Of a DNA stretch of 64,000 nucleotides, positions 23,398 to 35,900 are shown in pieces (position 1 is the stretch's first letter; every line of letters starts with the position of its first letter). Both the position numbers and the translations under genes were made by a program. The stretch comes from Scortum barcoo. Lineage: Eukaryota > Chordata > Actinopteri > Centrarchiformes > Terapontidae. The stretch lies in contig CM041544.1 of assembly GCA_023238725.1 (NCBI GenBank), positions 1,065,501 to 1,129,500 of the forward strand. The letters are read 5' to 3'. The notes under the pieces are model-generated. The model was not told the origin of the DNA. It saw nothing but the letters and a program-made list of their open reading frames with translations, and did not search any database.

Positions 23398-24045
23398 TGA
23401 TTCTTAAGATTTGTTTAGATTTAGGCACAAAACATGCTTGATAAAGGTTTAGAAATCATAGCTCGATTAAAATGATTACTTATACATTTTACAGAGAGAC
23501 TGTAGCCTTGGTTAAAATAACTACTTTGTAAAGGATGATAAACCTTTGTCATCCTGGTGAAAAGAATGACTGCTTAATTAAAGTTAGAGAACATTTGTGG
23601 CTGTGATTAAAGAAACAACCTTGACTGTCAGATGGAAATGGGAAGTAAATGCAGTCACTGGCTTTGTGGATCTATAACATCATGAACCTTCTACCTTTGC
23701 TCCCAACAGACAACAGTCATAATTTACACATCTGCTAGAGGTCACCTGTAAAGATAACCTTAGGATGGTCTATATCGCCTTCAACTAGAGAGGAGGGAGT
23801 CATCGCTTAGATTGAGAGAATGTGTGGAATTTAGCTGTAATTAAAACCTGCAGACGTAGAATTAAGAACTGTACTCTTGCTCAGTAGCTGCCGTGATCAT
23901 GATTGACAGTGTAAGTCTGGAAGAGATGATGGTAATTCAGAATTTATGGATGACAACCACTGTTAAACTAAATAGAAAAAGAAGAAAAGAAATCACTAAA
24001 CATTGGTGTATAAGACAATTAAGAGAATCTACGCAGTAGCCAACA
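23398..24045. other. non-coding interval, nothing recognised
   Basis: AT-rich sequence between LINE copy F and the DIRS-like remnant; no exon seen. Confidence 0.45.
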
Positions 24046-24048
24046 ATT

Positions 24049-25300
24049 TCATAAGTGTTTAAGACAATCCCAAATGATTAACAAAGACATTGTTTTGAGG
24101 ATGACTGTCCAAACAGAAAACATGTTGATAGAAAATGATATATATTGATTCATTTGCAATGAGGTGAGTTGAAAGTGTTTTAGCGTGGGATGTGATTCGG
24201 CCTTACAAACACCTTTGATCACCATGCTAATGTGCAAGTGTGACAGGGCTGAACCTGGTGCCACTGTGAACAGTTTTACAAAGAAATTGATTCCGCTGTT
24301 GTAGACCTGCAGGGTGGAGGATTCAATCTTGAGCATGGAATGGACAAATGTTATGAAGCTGGTGAGAGTCAGAAAGTCAAGCATAGGAAATGAAAGGCTG
24401 TGTGAGGCATGAAAAGCAGTGAAGAAGTTCTACCCTGTCAGGGAGCAAAGCTGTCGAGGATAGCATGTTGTGATGTGGTGTCCAGGTGTTCTAGCTGCAG
24501 AGTCAGTTGAAGATGGTGGCTGAATACAGTGGGACTGGAGCGGGAAGAGGGTCAGAGGTTGGTGCCAATTGTCTGAATTAGTGGAATGGGAAGCAAGATA
24601 GCAAGTCAGCGGTTGAACTTTGTAACCTGGGATGTGGGAGGCTTGGATGATGAACTGGTGCTGTGCTCCACACAAACTGCAGAGGAATTTGGACAGCCAT
24701 TTGACTGAAAACCATCTGCTGACTGAAGCTGACTGAAGGGGCTGCATCTGTGACCAACTGGATATCTTATGGTGATGGTGATGTGGTCGTCATAGAAGAA
24801 GGAAATGCCATTCCAGGAGAGGAACTGGTGCCACAGTTTTAGCTCCATATAGCATCCCTTATCCAGTGTAACATGGTCGTGAAGAAATGGTGGTGTGATA
24901 AGAAGCATCAACCTTGGGGGATGGTGTGAATGACATAATTTAGGTGGACAAGCAGCAAATGTAGTTTGCGTAAGGTACATCAGTGAGTCAGCAAGGAACT
25001 GGAAATGAGAGGAGATATAAAGTGGATTGTTCTCAAAGGACAGGGATGTCTGGAGAGAGACTGAGACTGAACTCCAGGAAGGTACTGGGACCTTTTTAGA
25101 ATGGTACTGTTTTCTCTGGGGATAGAGGGATCAGATCATGAAATGCAGAAGTCAGAGAACTGAGACTATGTGATGGAGGTGAGGATGGTGCTGAGGTGAG
25201 AAAGTTATCTAGGAGATGGATGAGGAGTTTGTAGTTGTTTATCAGGATCCAGCAGAGTGCTTCAGATAATGAGTCAAAATCTTAATTTGTTACTCTTGCA
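24049..25300 (-). mobile_element. degenerate DIRS-like tyrosine-recombinase retrotransposon
   Basis: Minus-strand frames give, in order: an RT/connection stretch (before ~24980, heavily stopped), an RNase H-like region (24980-24430 in two frames, with MELKLWHQFLSWNGISFFYD and, after a frameshift, SHIPGYK), then the N-terminal part of a phage-integrase-type tyrosine recombinase (24384-24049, with SFITFVHSMLKIESSTLQVY, NSGINFFVKLF, LKTMSLLIIWDCLK). This order (RT, RNase H, YR) and these motifs match fish DIRS elements as I know them. The catalytic R...HxxR...Y half of the recombinase is absent, and no terminal repeats are recognised. An old, inactive fragment; the outer boundary near 25.3 kb is approximate. 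Confidence 0.6.
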
Positions 25301-26350
25301 ACCAAATGTCAAGTGCATGGTAAAGTTTGCTATTTAAGAGCTATCTAATCCATAGTTGTGACCATGACGAAGGTCAGACAGCTGAAAATGTTTGGTTTGT
25401 TGTCTTCTGTAAGAGCAGTGACTATTCACTAAATACAGCCCTTTCTTGTCAGCATTTATCAATATTATTAAAATAACTTGTATTTCTGTGAAGACCTGAG
25501 AAATCCTTTTAATGACATACTTAATGTTACTCAGTCCTTTTAATGACATTGTCAACTCAACTTAGAAACATTAGTATATGTTGTAGGTTAAGTATGTGTG
25601 ACAGGTTACTCTACTACAATAATTATGAGCCTGTACTGCAAATGACATAGAGAAGAAGTCAGTTCAAGGACACATATCAAATCTGTAGCTAATTCCAAAG
25701 CCTTATTATGTGTCATTGTAATTTGTATCAGCTTTCAACAAAAAGTAGCCTTTATTTTTAGCTTGCTATTTGGGACAGAATGATTAACTTGATGATTAAT
25801 GTTTCTTAGAGAAATGGTCTATGGAAATTGTAGTTGACTATTAGTCTCCATTTAAATGTATTTATATGTGATGTGCTTTCTTGTGCTTTCAGATTATTAG
25901 AGCAAAAGCGTGTCATGTCTCGAGAGGGATTTAAACAAAGTTTTCAAGTTGGTAACAAATGCTTTGGTTTTAAGTGGTAAAGTTTGGTGTTGCTACAAAT
26001 AGTGTGCACAGTAATTATAGTTGAGGTCTAGTGAAATCACAGGAGCAGCAGGAGGGTGATAGCCTCTCTGCCTTCATCTCTTTCTATTTCCCAGCCAGAG
26101 CTGACATACCTCACCACACAGGCACACAGGCGAGAAATTAAGAGCAAGGAGACGCTGATAGCTCTTGCTAATGTTACAGGGCAAAAGGTTACTGACAACA
26201 TGTTTAAGTACATCATGCTAGTTCTTCTTGCAACAGTGCAGCACATATGAATTTTAAAACTCTTTTTGGAGCCTTGTTTTTCATAAATCTCAATGTGTCA
26301 CACAGTATGCAGACTAAAGCTACCAACTAACCACTAAAAGCAGCACTCTG
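25301..26350. other. non-coding interval, nothing recognised
   Basis: Unique-looking sequence; no exon or repeat identified. Confidence 0.4.
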
Positions 26351-26359
26351 AGCTTGTAC

Positions 26360-26640
26360 AGGGAGAAGTGGAGGGCAAGTGTGGGCCGGTTAGCAGAGTA
26401 GATGTCATCAGCGTAATGGTCAGTTGTTGTGACACTCTGTCTCTGGCCCATTGGCTTCTGTGGTCAGATTCAATTTCAGCCAGTATGACTGTGGACTGCT
26501 CTGCCATTAGCTGACAGCGACGTCTCGCCGCTGCAGACTTTGGGGGTCTGGCCAAATTTTAAGGCCAATTGACTTTTAATATGAATCACGCCGGGATGCC
26601 AAGGACTCATCCCATTGCTGGAAATTAACACCCTGGAGCA
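26360..26640. promoter_or_regulatory. candidate conserved non-coding element
   Basis: A unique, non-repetitive block of higher complexity than its flanks, with motif-like text such as CCATTAGCTGACAGC (26503-26517), CAATTGACTTTTAATATGAATC and GGAAATTAACACC. It has no sustained open frame. Enhancer status is inference from base composition and lack of repeats; conservation cannot be seen here. Confidence 0.25.
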
Positions 26641-29359
26641 CACACACACTTATAAATGGGCACATGTGATGCACATACACACATGCGTACAGACTCGCAA
26701 ACAGTTATTAATGGCTTGACTGAGTACGGTGATTGTTTTCCCCGCAACTAGACAAGCATCATGTGGTGCAGCCTATGACACTTGTGGTGTAGTGTACAGT
26801 CAAGTCAGGCCGTTCCATTTAAGGCTGTCAGCCCTGCACACTGCAGAGCTCTAGCCTCTGGCTTCACCCTCCTGCTCTTTTGTTTTTAATGGCCTCCCTG
26901 CCAATTCCTCCTCATCGGCATTATTAACCTTTTGTTCATCCATTTTGGTTCCCCCTCTTCTTCCACTCACAAGCCAGTTCATGTTCTCTCTTCTCTCTTT
27001 CCCTTCTTTAATCACTCACAGTATTCTTCGCAGAAGTAGAGAAGCTACTTTGAAAATGTAGTTAACTCTGTTGTTATATAACTCTACACAGTAAACAATT
27101 TCTGCCACTTGATTGAATGTCATTTGAATATTTTTGTGTTGCATATATAGACATAATGAGAAAATGTAAATATCTGGTAGTGTCTAAAAAAGATGCTTGT
27201 TATATTGTTTGGCATATCACTCAAACATCCTTCCATACCCACACTACATTACTGCATTATTGCAACATCAGAGGGACACATAAAGCCATCCAGACAATGT
27301 TTTCAACATAACTATCAACATAACAAGGAAATGAATTGAATTAAATATCTGGCAAGTTGCAAAAAAAAAGTTCATGTTGAATGTATTAGTGAAATGTTTA
27401 CTGACATTGTCTTTCATTTTCTACCAAAATATCTGATCTCTGATATCTGACAGCAACTGCTTTTTGGCTGTGTTTAGGCACTGTTAGCACTTGGTTAAGG
27501 TTGAAGAAAGATCATGGTCTGGTTTAATGCTAATCTTCTTGCTAATCTTAATTGTGATCACACAGCACAATGGGGCAATGTACAACATTTAACCAAAACT
27601 ACAATTCTTCACTAATCTTAAAAAAGCTCAATGTAACTTTTCATTTTGAGTTGAGGTGGTTTTTTTTTCAAAATTCTGTTATAATTTGTGCTACTTTTGA
27701 ATAGAATCTGGCTACTGTACCTCTCTGTTGTTCACTCATCCACACGAGTCTTGTATTCTTGCTCAAAGATGCACACACAGAGTGGATTTAGTGAGCAGAT
27801 GATGAGGCAAAGAGGGATTCCCATTCTCCTAATGAGGGAGAAAATAGCGCCCTGTGGGCACACATGCTGAACTCACATAAACCTGTAGTAAGACAGTAGC
27901 TGTGAGTTCACTTCCAGTTCACTTTAATATGTGTATATGCGTGTGAATCTGTGTGTGATGATGATACAGCAGGATATTTATGGTTTTACTATCATTCTTT
28001 TTGTTGAAGGTGCTTTAGATTCAGAGTGTTTCCAGTGAACAGTGTGAGTGGAAAAAGCCAAATGTCACCTGTGGAGCTCAGTTCGTGATTTAGGGCTGAA
28101 CGTTTGGGCTGGTCAGGGAATTATTACTCAATCCCTTATAATCCATACATGGCCTGATATCAGATACCCCTCAGTGGGTACTTTCATCTAAAGGCTTGTA
28201 GAGAGTCATGAGTACATGCTAAACATGGTTCTGGTACTCTGTCCTGCTGCAACATTAGCACAAGCCTGTGTCCATAAAAGACCAGACTGCTGAGTTAGTC
28301 TGTTGATTTCAATATGTAACCCCAAACATATAGCTAATGACCATTTAGAGGCCAGTTTGTTGAGTTGAGTTCAGTGTACAGAGTTGCATAGCTTTATAGA
28401 CTAATCAATCTGTTTTTGTGATTCAGTGAGCATTTGACATTCATGAATGATGTCACAAACCTGGTCACAGCAACAAATTGGAAAAAGAATCTGGAGAATA
28501 AAAAGATAAATCATCAGGCAGAGAGACCCCCCAACTACCGGCTAAACTTCCAATCAGGCGACCAGAGAGCACTATGATCATACGGTGGAAATGAAATATA
28601 ATTATTTGGAAATCTGTGCCTCCAGATTGACATGCCAGAAATGACATTTATGTACTATTTGCAAGAACAAATACATTCATACAGAAAAGTAATGCCACCT
28701 GCATGTGTCATTTTATACAACTTTAACCACTGCATCTGCCTAGTGCCAAATTCAGTTCCTACTGAATGTATCTGCAAAACATTTAATTTGTTTCCCAACA
28801 ACATCTGCTCAAGCAATACAATATCTGCTGCTAGTGCCTACCGCAGCATTTAACTTTTTATGGGTCCATCTGACATGTCCAGTACTGTGGTAAAGTTCAG
28901 TGGGATCATGATCTGGGTTTCATAAAGGAAAAAGTCAGCAGTGACTTGAAGCATAACACGCAAAGTGTTTTGCTCTATTACAGGACATGTACAGGACATG
29001 ACACATAATCTGGTTTGAATCATTTGTGCCTGAATAAACAAAGGAATTTAAAAGACACTCTTGTATCATTGAAATCAAGGGTCTGCATGAAATCTTTGAC
29101 TTGTTCCTCAAAACTGAATTCAGTTCACAATATACATTTTCACCACTCTGTTTTCATATGTACCCTAATCCCCTCTAAGCCGTGCTATGAAAGATTCAGA
29201 TTCCAGTTTTATTTGTCACCATTTGCACCTGTTTAAATGTAACATCAGGCTCTGGATCCATATTTGATCTACATCAGGATCTCAAAGCCAAGTGTAAATG
29301 GGTTATTACATATGTGCTGAAATGTGTTTTCATGTGTGCGCTTGTACCTTTTGTTTGTC
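26641..29359. other. non-coding interval, nothing certain
   Basis: Unique-looking AT-rich sequence with short chance frames only. No repeat family recognised. Confidence 0.4.
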
Positions 29360-29505
29360 AGGACTGCAGGTGTGAATTGGCCCAGCTTACCTTGATAATA
29401 GCTTATTTCAATCCCGCTTTAGTTACCATTCATTTAAATTCCATTAGTGCATTAATAGACACATTAGACCTAATTAATGTCAAGTCAACAACTCATCCCT
29501 GACTG
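29360..29505. promoter_or_regulatory. candidate enhancer, homeobox-site cluster
   Basis: A compact unique block starting with an E-box CAGGTG (29367-29372), followed within ~110 bp by several TAAT/ATTA homeodomain cores, including ATTAATAG (29451-29458) and CTAATTAATG (29470-29479). It is non-coding in all frames. This texture is common in vertebrate developmental enhancers; assignment to lbx1 (20 kb downstream) is only proximity. Confidence 0.3.
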
Positions 29506-32200
29506 CCCCCCCTCCACCATGTGTGTTACTGACGTGTGAACTACATATCTATGCAGTGAGACCGGCGTGTCTTCCGTGTGTGGCCTTCTCCCGGTTTCTT
29601 CACGTTCCTGTTGAGAGGCTGAGCCATAGGGGAATGGTCACTGTGGAAGGCACTGGAATCTCCAGCCAACAAATAATCCCAGCTCGTAAAATGGAGTGGC
29701 AGCAGAGGTATGTTTGGATGTGATTGAGGCCAGACAAATGTTCCCGAACCAAATGGCCTGAAGTTAATGTGTTGACAAACAGTTGGCTCATTTTAACTTC
29801 AAACCTTTGTGACATGAGCAAATGAGAGAAGCATCCTTTGTGCTATGTGTTGAAAGAAGCTTGAGTCAAATGTTGTTGGACTTAATTGACTGTAATGCTG
29901 TTGTGTTCTTGCTGACAGCAGTTACACGGTAGTAAATATAGTCATTAGACATGTGGAAAGAGACCAGTAAGTGTGCTATGACCTACACTACTGTAGGTGA
30001 TTATGACACTACCATTTACATAAAGAAAAATGAGTTCTGTTTTCAAAAAGTATTCTTTTTTATTATTTATCTATTCATGTTAACACACAAACATGTAGAA
30101 AGAGAGCTAAGATAGGTTTAGCCTCTACAGTATCACTGGCTAAAAGTAATCACTGAAAAATGCTCTCCTCATTCTCAGACTTTCTCAGAACCCAGGCCTC
30201 TTTCTTGCATGTGCGGTAAAAATGTTATTCTCCAACCTCTCTCAGCCGTTAAGCACTAAGCTGAACCATCAATATCAAAATCCTGCACCTGTTCCAAGGA
30301 CACAAGATGGGATAAACTTTCCCTGCCTGCAGCGGCTCAAGCTCGCTGGAGGCACGGATCACTGTAGCTATTGTAACGTGACAGTATCTGTGTGGTATGC
30401 ACGAAGCCAGGTGTCCGATTATGTTTAAGTCTAAATGTCAACTCCTGAAACACTCAATTGCTTGGGTAAAAAAACACACCAAAACAAACTTATTGTAACA
30501 TGATTTCGATGAAAACAAATACACGAAAAAGAGGAGTAAATGAACCAGTTTCACAAAAACTGGCCCCAGTGTACTGTCCTTGGTTTTGCTCAGGGTGTAA
30601 AAACTAGACTGAGGGTGATATTTACTAAACCTGTCCCAAACTGTTGCCAAGGTCACAAATGTTTGCATATCTACAATTTTTTTATTTAGCAGGATATTTA
30701 GGATGAGCCAGCTGCAATTCACATAATTTAGACCTGATGACCACACTGTGTGTGTGTGTATGTGTGACCTCAGACTATATAGTTTCTGCACTTTCATCCA
30801 CAGGCCTCACTTTCTGTCCAGAAACAGCTGTTGACACAAACGTGTGTGTCACTGACATTGAAAGAAGGTAAAATGATAGAGAGTGCCAGTGGACAGCAAC
30901 AGTAAGAAGAAATATTTATGGAAATGGACTTCAGAGAGCTGGATGATAACATTACATCAGTACAGTACAGTGGAGATGATTTGTGACTGAAGAGTGAATT
31001 ACCTCAAAATAACAAAGTCTAGATAGCAAATCATGGTGCCTCAACTTGTACCTTATCAACCTTGCCTTTCCTCCCATTCCCTTTCCATTTCACTTGTTGG
31101 CAGTTTCAAACTTTTTCATCTCTGATAAACACACACACACATACATAAACACACACAGAGTTTTTTTCCATTAAAAAGAAGTAAACAGAAGAAAAGCAAT
31201 GAAGAAAAGTGAGTTAAAAAGAAAGAATTAGAACAAACAATGCTGCAGAGAGGCAGAGTGGCTTTGGAGGTGTGGTGCTGCTCACTGTAGCAAGAGGAGC
31301 AGCGACATGGAACCATATGCCTGAAACCTATACTCACTCTGTTTTTCAAAATAAGATCACTTTACCAACTGGCTGTTTAAGGAAACATTGAAAACGTTGG
31401 AAAGAGTAATACTGAGTATTGTACTGAGTACTATACTGAGTATAAGGGTAAAACTTTTAAATTAATTTGATGTTACTTCTGAAAAGGAGACAGAGGCATT
31501 GAACAGGATGACACTTCACTTCCATGTCAAGTGGAAGTGATTATGCTCTGAGTCAGGTTAGTGCTCAGTGGATACAGACCTCTAGGTGTGAGCAGCGTTG
31601 ACACTATGCTGAGCGAGAGAAACCTTATTCACAATTTCTCTTTCATGTTCACATTCACTACTCTTCAATCAAGCACAAAACTGATTCTACTCGTTCCTGC
31701 ATGCTCTCAAATGTTCATCTGCAGGCTGAGCAGCACTCAGATTTGTTTAGTGATCAAATTGTTGTGTTTTATTTAATTCCATATAACAGTCAACTTCAGA
31801 TGAGAGAACAAACTATCCATATTTGCCAAAATGTTCTGACTCTCACAAAGATGTACAAGCATACACACACACACATTACACATTCAGTCACACACGGGGG
31901 TGGCCGTCTGCGTGGTGTCTCTGCAGGCTGTGAATGCTGTACTGGTTAAATGAGCAGTTTTATCAGAGAGGTGGCTTCATGTCATCAATATCCGCTTATA
32001 TAAATGTCAGCCAGGCCATTTTACTCACAGCTATTTCCCACACTGCTGATTACATTACTCTCTCAGAATCTCTCTGTCAGTCCATCATTTACGTCTCTCA
32101 CCCTTCCTTCATTCTCTCTTTACCTGCACTCCATTAATCGGTCTCTGCTCTAACCCAGTGCCTTTTGTTTTCTCGTTGTTTCCTATCCCCCTCCCTCTGT
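29506..32200. other. non-coding interval with minor CA tracts
   Basis: No gene recognised. Short CA tracts occur at about 31129-31145 and 31863-31875. 30170-30420 is unique and moderately GC-rich but has no decisive feature. Confidence 0.4.
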
Positions 32201-32202
32201 CC

Positions 32203-32290
32203 CCTTCCCTCTCTCTCTCTCTCTGTCTTGGCTGCCTGAGCTCATTTTCTGTCTGCCCTGCCTACTCTCTCTCTCTCTCTCTCTCTCCCT
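32203..32290. repeat. (TC)n-rich pyrimidine tracts
   Basis: Two CT-dinucleotide runs (~32208-32228 and ~32266-32293) with a short unique spacer between them. Confidence 0.75.
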
Positions 32291-32575
32291 CTCAGTTGTG
32301 TGTCAATAGCCTGCCTCCATGAAACAAGTCAATTTTCTGCTGCCTTGGCAGGGGAATAAATCTTGCAGCAATCTGAGAGGCCAGAGATATTTATTTGTGT
32401 GTGTGTTTTCATACACAAACATATATGCCTGCACACATCTGCACAGGAATGTGAGTGCTGCAGCACACATGCAGAAAGCACATGCATGTGTCTGTGTGAG
32501 AAACCCTTTTGAAATGGACCAGTTTGTGATCTACAGTAAGACTGGGATATGTGTTCTTCAGTGACAGCCTCATGT

Positions 32576-32725
32576 ATGGCAGAGCAGGCTCTAGGCATTT
32601 TGGTGCCCTAAGCGAGATTATGGTTTGGTGCCCCCCACCCCCCACCCCTTCATGCACACACACCCAGCAGCACTCCCTCCAGCAGGTGGCACCCTAGGCG
32701 ACTGCCTATATGGCCTCACACACAA
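32576..32725. repeat. probable dispersed repeat fragment
   Basis: Contains GGTGCCCTAAGCGAGATTAT and, further on, GGCACCCTAGGCGACTGCCT, text I associate with a dispersed repeat in vertebrate genomes. The family cannot be assigned by eye. Confidence 0.35.
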
Positions 32726-32842
32726 CTTGAGAGTAGATATTGTGTGGGCCAAGTGATTCATTACCAGGAGTTCAAGTTTGTGAAGCCTCAGAGGCCATCT
32801 GATTTAAAGGAAAATGTCAGCTGCAGAAGGACATTTACCACT

Positions 32843-32880
32843 ACACACACACACAAACAAACAAACACACACACACACAC
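32843..32880. repeat. (CA)n microsatellite
   Basis: CA dinucleotides interrupted by AAAC units, next to the 3' end of L2 copy C. Confidence 0.8.
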
Positions 32881-32908
32881 CAGATGAGCTTAATACTTAA
32901 ATCTATAC

Positions 32909-35900
32909 AAATTCAAAATTCAAATTTCAAATTTATTTATTTAGAGCCCAAAATCACAAACATTGTTTGCCTCGGAGGGCTTTACAAGTCTGTACAGTTG
33001 TGACACCCTCTGTCCTTAGACCCTCGAACCGGGTCAGGAAAAACTTCAAAAAACCCTTTATGGGAAAAAGAAGAAACCTGAGGAAGAGCCACAGATGAGG
33101 GATCCCTCTCCCTGGGACGGACAGACGTGCAATAGATGCCACATGTACAGAGAACATCATCATCAATCATATAGGGAATTATACATGCTGAGTTCATTGG
33201 TTTAGTCCACGTATGAGGCATCACAAGTAATGGAAATGAGTCCGTGAGTCCAGGTGCATCCCTAGATGTCCTCATATGGAGCTCTGGCCACTCGGTCTTC
33301 TCTCCACAACACAGACACAGATCATGTCCCCACCAGGCCAGTGAACCTCAGACAGATGGACCACAACCAGAATCAGTGAGGAACCTGCAAGACTGGAGAG
33401 AACAAAGAGGACCGGGGCTCCAGCAGTAACATGCACTTTACAGGACATAAGAGTATTCACATTAACCACTTTAACCAACTTTAACCACTTTAACCACTTT
33501 AGCCACTTTTACCAGTTTATAAGGTGACTCCAGTTTGCACTACTACCATAATAAGAGTAGAGGAAGCAAAGGAAGAGGAAGCAGAGAAAGAGGAAGCAGA
33601 GACAGAGGAAGAGGGAGAGGTGCCCGCCCGATGCATCATGGGAGCCCCCCGGCAGTCTAAGCCTATAGCAGCATAACTAAGGGCGAGCCTGTGCCCACCC
33701 TAACTATAAGCTTTATCAAAAAGGAAGGTTTTAAGTCTATTCTTAAACACTGACACTGTGTCTGCCTCTCGGACCCAGACTGGGAGCTGGTTCCAGAGAA
33801 CAGGGGCCTGATAGCTGAAGGCTCTGCCCCCTAGACTACTTCTGGAAACCCTGGGAACTACAAGTAAGCCTGCGTTTTGGGAGAGCAGCAGGTACTCTAG
33901 TCGGTTGATAAGGAGTTATCAATTCATTAAGATATGATGGTGCCAGACCATGTAGAGCCTTATATGTGAGGAGTAGGATTTTAAAATCCACTCTAAATTT
34001 TACAGGGAGCCAATGCAGAGAAGCCAGTACTGGAGTAATATGGTCTCTTTTCCTGGTTTTAGTCAGCACCCGAGCAGCAGCGGCATTCTGGACCAGCTGT
34101 AGAGTCTTTAACGACTTGTTCGGGCAGCCTGATAAAAGTGAATTACAGTAATCCAGCCTGGAAGAGACAAATGCATGGACAAATTTTTAAGCATCGCTTT
34201 GGGGTCAAAAAGTGCCGAATTTTTGCGATGTTAGCGCAGGTGGTAAAAGGCAGACCTTGAAAATATGCTTAATCAGGGTGTCGAAGGACATACCCTGATC
34301 AAATAAAACGCCGAGGTTCCTTACAGTGGTGCTGGAGGCCCAGTTAATGCCATCCAGCAAGGCTATCTTAGGAGAAAACGTGTTTCCTCAGGTGTTTCGG
34401 ACCTAATAGGATCACTTCAGTTTTATCTGAGTTCAACAGCAGGAAATTTCTGTTCATCCAAGCCTTTATATATCTTTAAGGCAGGCCTGGAGTTTCAGGA
34501 GCTGATCAGTTTTGTCTGGCTCCACTGATAAATATAATTGGGTGTCATCAGCATAACAATGGAAATCTATGGAGTGTGCCTCCTGATGATATTGCCAAGG
34601 GGCAGCATATACAAAATACAAAATAAATAGAATTGGACCTAGCACTGAACCTTGTGGAACTCCATGACAGACTTTAGTATGCACAGAGGATTCATTATTA
34701 ATATGGACAAACTGAGACCGATCTGATAAGTATGATCTGAACCAGTTTAATGCAGACCCTTTAATACCAAGCAGTTTTTCCATTCTCAGCAACAGGATGT
34801 GATGGTCAACTGTATCAAAGGCAGCACTGAGGTCTAACAGGACAACAAGTACAGACAGAAGCCCTCTATCTGATGCTGTCAACAGGTCATTGGTGACTTT
34901 CACAAGTGCTGTTTCTGTGCTATGGTGAGCTCTAAATCCTGACTGAAAAACTTCAAAAAGACTATTACTGTGGAGATAATTACATAACTGGCTGGCAACG
35001 GCTTTCTCTAGGATATTCGATATTCGATATTGGTCTGTAATAATTGTGGCTAACACACATCTGCATCAAGTGTAGGTTTTTTGATCAATGGTTTAATTAC
35101 AGCTACTTTAAAAGACTTGGGTACAAAGCCTGACACCAGAGACAGATTAATAATATGCAGCAGCGATGTACCAATAAATGGGAAAACTTCCTTAAGCAGC
35201 GTAGTTGGGATCGGGTCTAGGAGACAAGTTGTTGCTTTCGATGATGAAACTAACGAGGATAATTCGGGAAGGCCAATTGGAATAAAACTGTCTAAGCAAA
35301 TTGTCAGGTTTTTAGTGTATCTGCTCCTGAATTTCCTGAGTCTGAAGGCATGTTAGATAGATCGGAGTCTAACGAGGGCAGATCCTGACAAATTTTGTCC
35401 CTAATATTCAAAATCTTGTCATTAAAGTAGCTCATGAAATCATTACTACTTAAACTTAAGGGGATGCAGGGTTCAATAGAGCTATGGCTCTGTGTCAGCC
35501 TGGCTACAGTGCTGAAAAGAAACCTAGGGCAGTTCTTATTTTCCTCTATTAATGCCTGAATAGTAGGCTGCTCTGGCATTACACAGGGCTTTCCTATATG
35601 TTTTGAGACTCTCTTTCCAGGCTAGGCGAGAGTCCTCCTCTTTGGTGGAGCGCCATATCCTTTCCAATTGTCGTGCATTGTTTGTTTTAACTTGCGAGTT
35701 GCAGAGTTAAACCATGGTGCCAATCTCTTTTGTTTTATGATCTTTCTTTTTAGGGGCGCAACAGAGTCCAGAGTGCCTCTGAGTGAGTCCATGGTGTTAC
35801 TAACAAATTGGTCAATTTGGGGGGAGTCGTCAGAGATACTAGGAAATCTTACTGACTTTAATGCTGTCGGAATTGCTTCCTTAAATTTAGTCCTAGTACA

